Assembly: GCF_900110605.1 (NCBI RefSeq)
Contig: NZ_FOFI01000001.1
Span: forward strand, 310,001-374,000
Length of the DNA: 64,000 nt
Direction: 5' to 3'
From: Epilithonimonas lactis
GTDB lineage: Bacteria; Bacteroidota; Bacteroidia; Flavobacteriales; Weeksellaceae
Shown here: one piece after another, positions 52,724-62,741 of the stretch
Layout of the letters: each line of letters starts with the position of its first letter
Numbering within the stretch: position 1 is the first letter of the stretch
The notes under the pieces: generated by a model
The model's input: the letters and a program-made list of their open reading frames with translations, nothing else
Told to the model about the DNA's origin: nothing
Database searches by the model: none
Position numbers and translations under genes: made by a program

Positions 52724-54097
52724 TTAATGTTTAGAAGATGGGATTTGTTCTTCTTTACCAATAGTAACATTATTAAAAATAATATTCTCTGTATTGGTCA
52801 TGCTTATTGCATTCTGTGCTTCATTGATTTTTACATTAGAAAAGACAATATTATTTACTTTCTTGGTAGGATAACCCTGTATTACGATTCCAGCGTTGGT
52901 CGCTTTTTTAACTTTGAAATTATTGACAAACAAATTATGGATGTCTGTTTCGTGACCTTCGCCTTCCCCTTTGTAGAAAGATGTGATGTAAATTGCATCC
53001 TCTACCTCTCCAAAATCTACATTGTTGATGTATATATCCTTGATGTAGCCACCTCTGTCCGCGTTAGATTTCAGATATAGAGCACGTTTGCAATAGCCGG
53101 CAAAGGTCGAGTTTTCTACAAAAACGTTTCTTACGCCAGATGACATCTCACTACCAATCACAATCGCATGCAAACCTTTGAAACGGCTATTTCTAACGAT
53201 AATGTTTTCTGATGGCATATTGGTTTCTCTGCCTTCTCTGTCTCGCCCAGCTTTGATGGTGACATTGTCATCTGCGTTGTCAAAATCTACATCATCAATC
53301 AAAACATTTTTAGAATATTCTATGTCGAAGCCATCATTGTTTTTGTTTTGAGAATCAAATTTTACTTTCCGAGCCGTGATGTTCTCTGATTTTAGGAAAT
53401 GAACACACCAGAATGGAGCGTTTGTAATGGTAACACCTTCAATCAAAATATTTTTACTTTCAAAGAACTGAACAAGCTGAGGTCTTAAAAAGCTGTCTTT
53501 CCCGAAGATTCTTTCCTTTACAGGCGTCATCTTCAAGTTCATATCTCTGGTTTTTGCCTGTGCAGGTTTTTGCTTGTCGTACCATTGGCTGAAACCATCT
53601 TTGCCATTTCCATCAATTGTTCCTTCACCAATTATCGCAACATTTTCTACTTGATAGGCGTAAATCAAGGGACTGTAGTTATAGATAAGTGTTCCTTCCC
53701 AACTCGTGAGAACGGCAGGAAGGTAATCTTTTTCATTTGTTCCAAAGATTATTTTTGCATCTTTTTGTAATTCCAAAGTCGTGTTGCTTACGAAGTGGAT
53801 CGGCCCGTTAATCAAGTAAACACCTGCCGGAACAACTATTTTTGCGCCTTTTTTTGCCTTGCTTTGTTTCATTGCTTTGTCAAAAAAAGGTTTGTTATCT
53901 GTTTTAGAATCGCCCTTGGCACCGAGATTTGTAATTAGAATTACATTTTTTGAAACTTTGGGAGCTTCTATTGTTTTAAGAATATTGTCAATTGCACGAG
54001 ATTCAACAGTTGCAGTATCAAGGATGTTGATGTTAATTTTTGCACCAAAACAAAAAAATGAAAGACTGCAGAAAACGATTAAAATAATTTTTTTCAT
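52724..54097 (-). CDS. Glycoside hydrolase family 28-like protein (polygalacturonase type)
   Basis: 457 residues from the ATG at 54097, which begins a signal peptide (LIVFCSLSFFCFGAKI). Right-handed beta-helix with GH28 signatures: NNDGFDIEYS, NADDNVTIKAG, LHAIVIGSEMSSGVRNV (GHG is usual) and LYLKSNADRGG. Likely cleaves pectin-type uronic-acid polymers in the periplasm or outside; substrate inferred. No SusC/D pair or other carbohydrate genes are near, so it is an orphan enzyme between TolC and ABC export genes. Confidence 0.85.
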   Translation of the reverse strand: MKKIILIVFCSLSFFCFGAKININILDTATVESRAIDNILKTIEAPKVSKNVILITNLGAKGDSKTDNKPFFDKAMKQSKAKKGAKIVVPAGVYLINGPIHFVSNTTLELQKDAKIIFGTNEKDYLPAVLTSWEGTLIYNYSPLIYAYQVENVAIIGEGTIDGNGKDGFSQWYDKQKPAQAKTRDMNLKMTPVKERIFGKDSFLRPQLVQFFESKNILIEGVTITNAPFWCVHFLKSENITARKVKFDSQNKNNDGFDIEYSKNVLIDDVDFDNADDNVTIKAGRDREGRETNMPSENIIVRNSRFKGLHAIVIGSEMSSGVRNVFVENSTFAGYCKRALYLKSNADRGGYIKDIYINNVDFGEVEDAIYITSFYKGEGEGHETDIHNLFVNNFKVKKATNAGIVIQGYPTKKVNNIVFSNVKINEAQNAISMTNTENIIFNNVTIGKEEQIPSSKH

Positions 54098-54217
54098 TTT
54101 ATTTTTATTGAGATTTTTTATTTCGTTAATAATAATAAAAATCATTGTAATGATGGTTGATTTTCACGGTTAATGTATTGTTTTTTTCTATAGAAGTGGT
54201 TTTTATATTTTTTTGAT

Positions 54218-54257
54218 GTAACAATTCAGCAATCGGATTTACTTATATGTAAAATCC
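54218..54257 (+). promoter_or_regulatory. Candidate operator region of the MacAB-like operon
   Basis: GTAACAATT-CAG-CAATCGGAT (54218-54238) shares both words with the TolC-like promoter at 52651. It runs into a near-perfect dyad, GGATTTAC (54235-54242) against GTAAAATCC (54249-54257), ending 5 bp before the ATG at 54263. Confidence 0.45.
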
Positions 54258-54262
54258 AGACA

Positions 54263-54964
54263 ATGTCTCATCCCATTCTAAGAATAGAAGATATCAACAA
54301 ATCCTACGACACAGGCAAGAGCAAATTGCACGTTCTCAAAGGCATCAACCTGAATATCAACGAAGGCGAATTTGTTTCTATTATGGGAAGCTCCGGTTCC
54401 GGAAAATCGACATTGCTGAATATCATTGGGATTTTGGACGAAGCAGACAACGGCATCTACGAGTTGGACGGCGTTCCCATCAAACATCTCACCGAGGTCA
54501 AAGCCGCAGAGTACAGAAGTCGTTTTCTTGGATTTATTTTTCAGTCTTTCAATTTGATTAATTATAAAACAGCTTTGGACAATGTGGCGTTGCCGTTATA
54601 TTATCAAAATGTTTCCCGAAAAGAAAGAACCAAACGCGCCGAAGAATATCTTGAAAAAGTGGGACTTTTAGCTTGGGCAAATCACCTTCCCAGTGAACTT
54701 TCCGGAGGGCAAAAACAAAGAATCGCCATTGCAAGAGCACTCATCACAGACCCGAAATTAGTCTTGGCCGATGAACCAACAGGAGCATTGGATTCCAAAA
54801 CGACACACGATATTATGAAGTTGCTTCAGGATATCAACAAAGAAGGAAAAACAATCGTTGTTGTAACACACGAACCAGATGTGGCCGCGCAAACCAAAAG
54901 AAACGTCGTCCTGAAAGACGGCTTGATAGAAAGCGATACATTCATCAATCAAATTGTGTTGTAG
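54263..54964 (+). CDS. ABC transporter ATPase (MacB/LolD type)
   Basis: 233 residues. Walker A GSSGSGKST, Q-loop FIFQSFNLINYKTALDN, signature LSGGQKQR, Walker B LVLADEPTGALDS, H-loop VTHEPD: all intact. First gene of ATPase-permease-permease-adaptor operon. Confidence 0.94.
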   Translation: MSHPILRIEDINKSYDTGKSKLHVLKGINLNINEGEFVSIMGSSGSGKSTLLNIIGILDEADNGIYELDGVPIKHLTEVKAAEYRSRFLGFIFQSFNLINYKTALDNVALPLYYQNVSRKERTKRAEEYLEKVGLLAWANHLPSELSGGQKQRIAIARALITDPKLVLADEPTGALDSKTTHDIMKLLQDINKEGKTIVVVTHEPDVAAQTKRNVVLKDGLIESDTFINQIVL

Positions 54965-55086
54965 AAGGCTGGGAGAGGGAAGTCTGATGATGGAAGGAAA
55001 TAAATTGAAAACAGAAATATTTAAAAATTAAAATAATGCGAAAGGCGGGAAACTTCCAACTTCCTTCTTCTAGCTTCCAACCCAAA
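54965..55086. repeat. GGAAG/CTTCC repeat in the second export operon
   Basis: GGCTGGGAGAGGGAAGTCTG at the left and GGGAAACTTCCAACTTCC with CTTCTAGCTTCCAACCC at the right can pair imperfectly. It fills the gap between ATPase and first permease, the same position as the element in the first export operon. Confidence 0.45.
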
Positions 55087-55090
55087 AATT

Positions 55091-56320
55091 ATGTTTGACT
55101 TAGACCGCTGGCAAGAGATTTTTAGTTCTATTCGCAGTAACGTATTGCGGACGGTGCTTTCTGGGTTTACGGTGGCTTTGGGATTGTTCATCTTCATTGT
55201 ATTGTTTGGCATTGGAAACGGTCTTAATAATTCATTTGCCAAAGCATTTACAAGAGATGCAACCAATCTGATCATGCTTTTCGGAGGGAAAACAACGCTT
55301 CCTTACGCAGGATTGCAATCCGACAGACAGATCACTTTTAACAATGATGATTTTGAGGAAATTGTGAAAGAAAGTGATGGCAAATTAGAATATGCGTCGC
55401 CAAGATACACAACAAGTCTCACCGTAAAATATGGAAAGGAAAGTGGTGGTTATCAAATCAACGGTGTTTTGGGCGACGAGAAATTCCTGGAAAACAGAAC
55501 CATGATCGATGGACGATACATCAATGAAAGAGATAATGCATTAAAACAAAATGTGGCTTCTATTGGAAGGATGGTTTGGCGAGATCTGATCCGAGATGGA
55601 AATCCAATTGGGAAAGATCTGGAAATCAATGGGACGATGTTCAAAGTAGTTGGTGTTTTCTCCGATCCTGGCGGTGACTGGGACGAGCGACACATTTCGA
55701 TTCCACTTTCTACACTTCAGCAAATGAAGAAAAGTTCTGATACGATCAGTACACTAATGCTTTCCTACAATCCCGATATGACGCCAGACGAAGGTGTAAA
55801 ATATGGCGATGAACTTGAGAAAAAAGTAAAAGCACGACATAAAATTTCACCAGAAGACCAGCAGGGAATCAGGATCAATAACAATGCAAAAAACACGCAG
55901 GATTCTTTTGCTTTCCTTTTTGTCATTACTGCAGTTGTAGGATTCATCGGGCTTGGAACTTTGTTGGCAGGAATCATTGGGATCAGCAACATCATGGTTT
56001 ACATCGTAAAAGAAAGAACCAAGGAAATAGGTGTCAGAAAAGCCATTGGTGCCAAACCTGGTGGAATTGTAGCCTTGATCCTTCAGGAAAGTATTGTGAT
56101 CACAGTGATTTCTGGATTTGTAGGCGTTGGACTTGGTGTTTTAGCTTTAAAGTTAATAGGAAACAATCTCGAAGATTATTTCATCTCAGAACCTTCTGTT
56201 GGTTGGGGATTGATTATTTCGGCCTTCTTCTGTTTGCTGCTAGCTGGCACGATCGCGGGATTTGTACCAGCCTACAAAGCTTCCAGGATCAAACCAATTG
56301 AAGCATTAAGATCAGAGTAA
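55091..56320 (+). CDS. ABC permease, MacB type (first)
   Basis: 409 residues. N-terminal membrane segment (about 22-42), periplasmic MacB_PCD domain, and a C-terminal FtsX domain with three segments (KERTKEIGVRKAIGAKPGGIV loop). Standard length. Partner of the next permease. Confidence 0.92.
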   Translation: MFDLDRWQEIFSSIRSNVLRTVLSGFTVALGLFIFIVLFGIGNGLNNSFAKAFTRDATNLIMLFGGKTTLPYAGLQSDRQITFNNDDFEEIVKESDGKLEYASPRYTTSLTVKYGKESGGYQINGVLGDEKFLENRTMIDGRYINERDNALKQNVASIGRMVWRDLIRDGNPIGKDLEINGTMFKVVGVFSDPGGDWDERHISIPLSTLQQMKKSSDTISTLMLSYNPDMTPDEGVKYGDELEKKVKARHKISPEDQQGIRINNNAKNTQDSFAFLFVITAVVGFIGLGTLLAGIIGISNIMVYIVKERTKEIGVRKAIGAKPGGIVALILQESIVITVISGFVGVGLGVLALKLIGNNLEDYFISEPSVGWGLIISAFFCLLLAGTIAGFVPAYKASRIKPIEALRSE

Positions 56321-56403
56321 AAAGAGAAACGAATCAAAAACAAATAAACAAGATCAAGACTCAGCAAAACCATCAACCATCAACCAACAACTATCAACCA
56401 AAA

Positions 56404-57672
56404 ATGAATATACTTTTCAAAAGAGATACCTGGCAAGAAATCTATTATTCCCTTCGGAATAATAAGCTCAGAACGTTTCTGACGATGATCGGCGTTGGTT
56501 GGGGAATGTTCCTGTACGTCAGTTTGCTTGGTGCCGCGAATGGAATGGAAAATGGGTTCAACAGATTGTTCTCAGGTTTTGCCACTAACTCCGTTTTCCT
56601 TTGGCCACAAAGTACCAACATTCCTTACGAAGGTTTTCCGAAAGGTAGACAAATGAATCTTCATCTTAAGGATATTGAATACATCACCAAGAAAGTTCCA
56701 GAAGTCGATTATATTTCGCCTCAAAGTGTGAGAGGGAATTTTGGAACACCGGGCGATCAGATCTCTAGAAACGGAAAGAAAAATACGTATATGATCACAG
56801 GCGATTTCCCGGTTGGTAATCAGATCTCTAAGAAGAAATTATTGTTTGGTAGATACATCAACGACGCTGATATTCAATCTAAAAAAAATGTGATCGTGAT
56901 AGGAGAGGAGATCTACAAAAATCTTTTCGATGCTAAGAAAAACGAGAATCCAATTGGGAAATCAGTCAATTTGAAAGGGATATTTTTCAATGTCATCGGT
57001 GTTTTCCGGGTGCCAAGAGGTGGCGGAATGGAGAATGACCAATCTGCTTATATCCCATTTTCCACTTATTCCGGAATGTACAACGAAGGTGACAAAGTCG
57101 GATTTTTCGCAATTGTAGGAAAGCCAAATGCAGAAGCAGCAGTTGTCGAAACGAAAGTGAAAGATGAACTCAAAAAGATCAACCACGTTTCGCCGGAAGA
57201 TACCAATGCGTTTGGAAGTTTCAATCTGGCAAAAGAATTCAAAAAAGTAACAGGATTTCTCACCGGAATGCAGTTGCTGACCATCATCGTAGGAACATTG
57301 ACCATTCTCGCTGGTGTCATCGCAATTTCAAATATTCTGCTAATTACAGTGACAGAACGTACGAAAGAGATAGGGATCAGAAGAGCTTTGGGTGCAAAAC
57401 CGTCAGAGGTCAGAAATCAGATCTTGTTGGAAAGTGTTGTAATCACATTGTCATCGGGATTGTTGGGATTTATATCAGGAATCTTCTTATTGATCATCCT
57501 TAATATTTTAACCATGAACAATGATGCTTTTCCATTTTACAATCCAACGGTAGATTACGGAAATGTTTTCTCTGCCATGGGAATTATGATCTTCCTTGGA
57601 CTGATCATCGGATTGATTCCTGCGCAAAGAGCGGTGAAAATTCGACCAATTGAAGCATTGAGGACTGAGTAA
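56404..57672 (+). CDS. ABC permease, MacB type (second)
   Basis: 422 residues, same plan as the preceding permease (N-terminal segment, MacB_PCD, FtsX with TERTKEIGIRRALGAKPSEV). The two probably form a heterodimer with the ATPase. The 83-bp gap upstream is A-rich with CATCAACCATCAACCAACAA repeats. Confidence 0.92.
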   Translation: MNILFKRDTWQEIYYSLRNNKLRTFLTMIGVGWGMFLYVSLLGAANGMENGFNRLFSGFATNSVFLWPQSTNIPYEGFPKGRQMNLHLKDIEYITKKVPEVDYISPQSVRGNFGTPGDQISRNGKKNTYMITGDFPVGNQISKKKLLFGRYINDADIQSKKNVIVIGEEIYKNLFDAKKNENPIGKSVNLKGIFFNVIGVFRVPRGGGMENDQSAYIPFSTYSGMYNEGDKVGFFAIVGKPNAEAAVVETKVKDELKKINHVSPEDTNAFGSFNLAKEFKKVTGFLTGMQLLTIIVGTLTILAGVIAISNILLITVTERTKEIGIRRALGAKPSEVRNQILLESVVITLSSGLLGFISGIFLLIILNILTMNNDAFPFYNPTVDYGNVFSAMGIMIFLGLIIGLIPAQRAVKIRPIEALRTE

Positions 57673-57761
57673 TTATAAAATTATAAATGATAATCGATTA
57701 GTGATAAATGATTTTACTAATTTTTTAATATTAAAATAAAAACAAACTATATTTCTACGTA

Positions 57762-58958
57762 ATGGAAAAGGAAAAAAAGAAATTTACATTCAAAAAGGCA
57801 TTGTCCATATTTCTGGGATTGCTCTTCGTTGTGGCTTTGGTTGGCGGAATTGGTTATCTCATCAAATCCAACTCTGCGGAAAACGAGGTCTTTCTAACCA
57901 GAAAGCCAACCATCCAAAACCTGGATGATAAAGTGATGGCCACCGGAAAGATTGAGCCGCGTGAGGAGATCGAGATCAAACCAAATATCGCCGGGATCAT
58001 CCAAACCATTAGCGTGGACGAGGGTGACAAAGTGCAGGCGGGACAACTGATTGCAACCATCAGAATTGTTCCGAATATTACCGAAGTGAATAATGCCACA
58101 ATGCAAGTTACCAATTCTCAAATCCAATTGGCGAATGCAAAGGTCAATGTTGCAAACCAACAGAAGCAATATGAGATGCAGGCGAAATTGTACAAGCAGG
58201 GTGTGATTTCAAAACAAGAATATATCACCGCTGAACAACAGTTACAGACAACGACCCAACAACAAAAATTGGCAGTTCAAAGCTTAAATGCAGCGCAGAA
58301 ACAATTGCAGATTGTAAGAACTGGTGCAACGCCAGAACTTCAAAGTATGGCAACCACCCAGATCCGTGCGAAAGCCGCTGGAACGGTGTTGGAAATCCCT
58401 GTGAAAGTCGGTAGCCAGGTGATCGAGGCCAACTCTTTCAATGCTGGAACTACGATCTGTTCTATTGCAGACCTTAATGCCTTGATCTTCAAAGGTGATA
58501 TCGATGAGGCACAAGCTGGAAGATTACAACAAGGCATGGAAATGAAAGTGGTGATCGGTGCGTTGCAAAATAGATCTTTCCCTGGAAAGCTCACGCTTAT
58601 CGCACCAAAAGGAAAAGAAGAAAGTGGGACCATCAAATTTGCTGTAGAAGGTGATGTTTACAACAAATCTGGAGATTACATCCGTGCAGGATTCAGCGCA
58701 AACGGTGAAATATTATTGAGTTCTAAGAAAAATGCACTACTTTTGGATGAGTCGTTGATCCAATATGAAAAAGGCAACAACAAATCCTTTGTAGAAGTGA
58801 AACAACCGAATGGAAGCTTCAAAAAAGTATATGTGAAATTGGGCTCTAGCGATGGGATCAATGTTCAGATACTATCTGGGATTGATAAGAATGCAGAAGT
58901 AAAAGTCTGGAATCCTTCTGATAAAGATAAGGAAGAGCTGAAAGACAAAAAGAAATAG
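57762..58958 (+). CDS. Periplasmic adaptor (MacA/HlyD type)
   Basis: 398 residues. N-terminal anchor (about 12-32), lipoyl half VMATGKIEPREEIEIKPN with GIIQTISVDEGDKVQAGQLIA, coiled coil about 110-190 (QKQYEMQAKLYKQGVISKQEY), beta-barrel and a Lys-rich end. Completes the MacAB-like system with the upstream ATPase and permeases; TolC at 51248 is the likely channel. Confidence 0.92.
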   Translation: MEKEKKKFTFKKALSIFLGLLFVVALVGGIGYLIKSNSAENEVFLTRKPTIQNLDDKVMATGKIEPREEIEIKPNIAGIIQTISVDEGDKVQAGQLIATIRIVPNITEVNNATMQVTNSQIQLANAKVNVANQQKQYEMQAKLYKQGVISKQEYITAEQQLQTTTQQQKLAVQSLNAAQKQLQIVRTGATPELQSMATTQIRAKAAGTVLEIPVKVGSQVIEANSFNAGTTICSIADLNALIFKGDIDEAQAGRLQQGMEMKVVIGALQNRSFPGKLTLIAPKGKEESGTIKFAVEGDVYNKSGDYIRAGFSANGEILLSSKKNALLLDESLIQYEKGNNKSFVEVKQPNGSFKKVYVKLGSSDGINVQILSGIDKNAEVKVWNPSDKDKEELKDKKK

Positions 58959-58982
58959 ACCTTTAAATTATAATTGTTAAAA

Positions 58983-59012
58983 GATCCGTCTCGTTTTCAT
59001 AATGGGACGGAT
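58983..59012 (+). terminator. Terminator of the MacAB-like operon
   Basis: GATCCGTC-TC pairs with GG-GACGGAT, followed by T6, 25 bp behind the adaptor stop. Confidence 0.75.
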
Positions 59013-59071
59013 TTTTTATTTTTAATAATAATCATCAAGAATATACATTGAACTACTATGGTAGTACAACA

Positions 59072-59102
59072 AAAAGTCCTCAGTAAATCTACCGAGGACT
59101 TT
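59072..59102 (-). terminator. Terminator of the beta-barrel receptor gene
   Basis: AAAGTCCTCAGTA and TACCGAGGACTTT form a long stem with a four-base loop; on the minus strand TTTTTG follows. It lies 25 bp behind the receptor stop. Confidence 0.75.
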
Positions 59103-59127
59103 ATATTTGAATTGTATATTGTTTAGA

Positions 59128-61620
59128 TTACATTGGAGGCATATCGTCACCACCATTGCTATTGGAATTAATATCCTGTTTACGCTTCGGTTGCTCTACC
59201 TTTTCTCCTTGCTTGAATCTGTAGGTCAGAGAAAGAGACATTTGTCTTGGTTGCCATTGCATATACATTTCGTTTTGGAAATCCGGACCGTAAGTAGTAG
59301 ATTTTCTAGCTCTGGTATTGAAGATATCCTGAATGTTGAATGCCAAAGTTCCATCGCCTTTCCAGATGGTTTTTGTAGCACCAAGATTGAAGAAGTAAAT
59401 CGACTTCGTGTCTTGACTTGCATTCTTCTGACCACCTCGGAAATTTGCTTGAATCTGTACACTCAAGGTTTTGTCGAATTTAAAAGTATTTGACAATCTC
59501 ATTCTTGTAGATACGCCATCTCCATTGTATGATTGGATAAATTTGTTATCTATGTAAAGATCACCTTTGGTATTGTATCCAAAGACATCAATGTTACCCA
59601 TGATCTTCCACCATGCAAATGGATCATAGGTTCCGTTCAGGTCCAATCCATATCGGTCCTCATTACCAACATTGAATGGTTTGATGTTGAAGGCACTTGG
59701 GTCAGTGGTACTTTGAATCACTGCCATTTGGACATTGTCTTTTTCCTTTCTGTAATATAAAGTTGGATTGATGGTCAATTTACTTTTTGAGTAATTATAG
59801 CCAAATTCAAAAGAATCGATATAAGAAGGATTTAGGTCAGGATTTCCAGAGAAGAGGTTTCGGCTATTGTTAAACGAAAAGAATGGTATCAAAAACCAAG
59901 ATCTAGGTCTGTCTATCCTTCTGGAATAGTTGACTAATAATTGATTGTTTTTGGCAAAATCATAACTCAAAAATACACTTGGGAAAAGATTGTTGTAATC
60001 TTTATTTTTTGCAACAATATTTCCTGTAATGGTATCTGGATACGAAAACTCTATTTTTGAATGTTCATTTCTCAACCCTACTTGATAGCCAATTGGTCCC
60101 AATTTGCTTTTGAATTGGACATATCCCGCATTGAAGGTTTCATTATATTTACTGATTCCTGTAAAAGTGGGTAATTCAAAAGCTGGAGTATCTACATCGT
60201 TCTGCTGCAGTACAAGATTGTCATAATCATTTTGATTATCATCCAATTTGTAACCAGCGTTGAAGGTAGAATTTTCCCCAATTGGTAGTTCGTAATCCAA
60301 TTTTACGACCAGCGATCTATTCTTGGTTTCCTGTCTTGTAAAGTTGTAATAATCTAGTGTGCTATTTGTAATTTGGGTAATATCATTGCTGTTATTGGAC
60401 CTGTTGCTTTGCAAACTTACGGAACCTGAGATGTTCTGACCTTTATCATCCAATTTATGGTCTATTCCAAAGTCACCTTGCATTCCTGTATTGGTCATTC
60501 TACCAATACTATTACGAGTTGTGAAATCTACAGAGCCATTTCTATTGAAGTCATAATAATCAATTGGATTATCAGTATCATTGCTGAAAGTTCTAATGTT
60601 TCCCGATAGATTGATACTGGTTTTTGGAGAGATGTCGTAGGTGACACCAGCCATCGCATTGTAATTTTCAGATTTGGAATTTGTTTCACTGTTTTGAGTG
60701 GAATTAGCAATATTTCCTCCTGTGTAAGCAATGTTATTTCTACTTGTGTTTTTCCCTTCCTGATAACCACCGCCACCATTCAGAAACCAACTCCAGTTAC
60801 CTTTTTTCCAGCTTAAGTTGGTATTAAGATTGGTTTTAGGAAGATAACCTAAAGTTCCGATCACACTTCCATTAAAACCGAGTTTAGTGGTTTTTTTAAG
60901 AATAATATTAAGGATTCCCGCTGTTCCAGAGGCATCATATTTTGCTGAAGGATTGGTAATTACCTCAATTCTGTCAATCTGATCGGCAGGAATTGCTTGT
61001 AGTGCATTGGCACCATCGTCTATTCCAAGTAGCGCAGAAGGTTTGCCATTGATCAAAAATCTGACGTTTGAACTTCCTCTCATAGAGACTGTACCGTCTG
61101 TGTCCACGGAAACCGAAGGCACGTTTTGAAGAACATCTTGCAGATTGCCTCCAACAGCTGTTAGGTCACTTTTTACATCATACGTTTTCTTGTCAAGCTC
61201 CACTTTGTAAGGTTTCGTAGAAGCTGCGGTGATCACGACACCTTGGATGTCTGTCGTGTTGTTCAGGTTGGCGTTGCCGTTGGAAACGATCACGAAAGGT
61301 GCGATTGGACCAGCCTTTTCAACTCTTATTGTCTGGTTGAATTTTTTGTAATCTACAGCTTCAATCGTTACATCGTAGCTTCCAGGAGCTAGATCTAGTT
61401 TATAGTTTCCATCTGCATCTGCTAGTGCTGCATCGCTCAATTGTGAATTCTGCTGATTTTTGAAAGTGACAGATGCATAGCCAATTGCGCCATTCGCATC
61501 TTTCACATTTCCAGAAATATTCACCTTTTGCTGAGCCATGATGAAGCTTGCTGCTCCAATAGTTAGTGCCAAACCAAAAGCTTTCTTTTGAAATACACTT
61601 ACAATTTCCGTTCTTTTCAT
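59128..61620 (-). CDS. Outer-membrane beta-barrel receptor (TonB-dependent receptor-like)
   Basis: 830 residues: signal peptide (about 1-29), CarboxypepD_reg-like domain (about 32-105, ISGNVKDANGAIGYASVTF), plug (LQDVLQNVPSVSVDTDGTVSMRGSS, RIEVITNPSAKYDASGTAGI) and a C-terminal barrel of the OMP_b-brl_3 type, ending in a Lys/Pro-rich tail. Related barrels import or export substrates across the outer membrane; the ligand is unknown. No SusD partner is adjacent. It follows mltG by 30 bp and may share its transcript. Confidence 0.88.
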   Translation of the reverse strand: MKRTEIVSVFQKKAFGLALTIGAASFIMAQQKVNISGNVKDANGAIGYASVTFKNQQNSQLSDAALADADGNYKLDLAPGSYDVTIEAVDYKKFNQTIRVEKAGPIAPFVIVSNGNANLNNTTDIQGVVITAASTKPYKVELDKKTYDVKSDLTAVGGNLQDVLQNVPSVSVDTDGTVSMRGSSNVRFLINGKPSALLGIDDGANALQAIPADQIDRIEVITNPSAKYDASGTAGILNIILKKTTKLGFNGSVIGTLGYLPKTNLNTNLSWKKGNWSWFLNGGGGYQEGKNTSRNNIAYTGGNIANSTQNSETNSKSENYNAMAGVTYDISPKTSINLSGNIRTFSNDTDNPIDYYDFNRNGSVDFTTRNSIGRMTNTGMQGDFGIDHKLDDKGQNISGSVSLQSNRSNNSNDITQITNSTLDYYNFTRQETKNRSLVVKLDYELPIGENSTFNAGYKLDDNQNDYDNLVLQQNDVDTPAFELPTFTGISKYNETFNAGYVQFKSKLGPIGYQVGLRNEHSKIEFSYPDTITGNIVAKNKDYNNLFPSVFLSYDFAKNNQLLVNYSRRIDRPRSWFLIPFFSFNNSRNLFSGNPDLNPSYIDSFEFGYNYSKSKLTINPTLYYRKEKDNVQMAVIQSTTDPSAFNIKPFNVGNEDRYGLDLNGTYDPFAWWKIMGNIDVFGYNTKGDLYIDNKFIQSYNGDGVSTRMRLSNTFKFDKTLSVQIQANFRGGQKNASQDTKSIYFFNLGATKTIWKGDGTLAFNIQDIFNTRARKSTTYGPDFQNEMYMQWQPRQMSLSLTYRFKQGEKVEQPKRKQDINSNSNGGDDMPPM

Positions 61621-61650
61621 TCCTAGTTTGTTTTTGAGCCGTTGCTCTAT

Positions 61651-62676
61651 TTATTTTATATCTTTCTTGTTTAGCCAATCTTGGTAAGCTTTGGCGTTTA
61701 TCGCATGTTCCGCAGCATTGTCAGTGAATTTATGATAACCAAATCTCGCTGGATCCGCACACATAAAAATGTAATTGTTGTTTTCCGCATCCAAAACCGC
61801 ATTCAGAGAATTTTTATCAACAATACAGATCGGTCCTGGCGGAATACCTTTGTTCGCATACGTATTGTAAAGCGAAGGTTCCTTCAAATGTTTGTAATAA
61901 ACTCTTTTGATCTGTAATGTAAAATTGCTCGCTTTGTTCACCGCATAGATCACCGTTGGGTCACTTTGTAGTTTCATGCCTTTTTTATATCGATTCAGAT
62001 ATAGGCCAGCGATCGTTTTCTGCTCATCTGGTTTGCCGCCTGATTCTTTGTAAACGATGGAGGCCAAAGCGTAGATCTGATCTCTTGTCAAGCCGGATTG
62101 TTTTTCTTTTGCAATTCTCTCCGCGGTCCAAAACGCTTTATATTCATTATCGAATTTCTCAAAAAACTCTTTCGGCGTCACGGTCCAGAAGAAATCGTAG
62201 GTATTGTTGAAGAAATACTTTTTCAGGTCTTCAGCATTTTTATAACCTTTGCTGACAGCGATTTCATTCATTTGATCAGCAAATTTCGTTGAATCGAGCT
62301 CTGTCTTTTTGGTCACACGACCGATCATCTGATAAACATCATCGAAGTCTTTGATCCGGAAAGAATTCGGCGTTTGATTTCCTGCGAGGATCATATTCAC
62401 GATTTCGCGGTTGTTCATTCCCGATTTCAGTTCGTATCGTCCTGGTTTGTAATTTGCCCCAAGATTTTTGTCTTCTGCGATGCTGGTGAAATGATCTTTA
62501 TTTTTAATATAAGGAGAGATCGAATCCAAGATCTGCTGAGACTTCGCATTGTGCGGGATTAAAACAAAGCCATCTTTCTCCACATTATTTCCGACATATT
62601 TATTGTAAAATCTGATCCCGAAAAATCCCAGGATTGCGATGACAACAACAGATATTATAAGAATTATTTTTTTCAT
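61651..62676 (-). CDS. mltG: Endolytic transglycosylase MltG
   Basis: Cuts nascent glycan strands in the inner membrane. 341 residues: N-terminal membrane helix (about 4-22), LysM-like middle, YceG domain with the conserved Glu in ASIVYKESGG and the SDPTVIYA motif. Directly behind dapF (65 bp). Confidence 0.94.
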   Translation of the reverse strand: MKKIILIISVVVIAILGFFGIRFYNKYVGNNVEKDGFVLIPHNAKSQQILDSISPYIKNKDHFTSIAEDKNLGANYKPGRYELKSGMNNREIVNMILAGNQTPNSFRIKDFDDVYQMIGRVTKKTELDSTKFADQMNEIAVSKGYKNAEDLKKYFFNNTYDFFWTVTPKEFFEKFDNEYKAFWTAERIAKEKQSGLTRDQIYALASIVYKESGGKPDEQKTIAGLYLNRYKKGMKLQSDPTVIYAVNKASNFTLQIKRVYYKHLKEPSLYNTYANKGIPPGPICIVDKNSLNAVLDAENNNYIFMCADPARFGYHKFTDNAAEHAINAKAYQDWLNKKDIK

Positions 62677-62741
62677 AGTTTAATTTGTAAAAGAGATCTA
62701 GAATTTTAAATCTTTTAATTTTCCAATTATTGAATCTTTAA

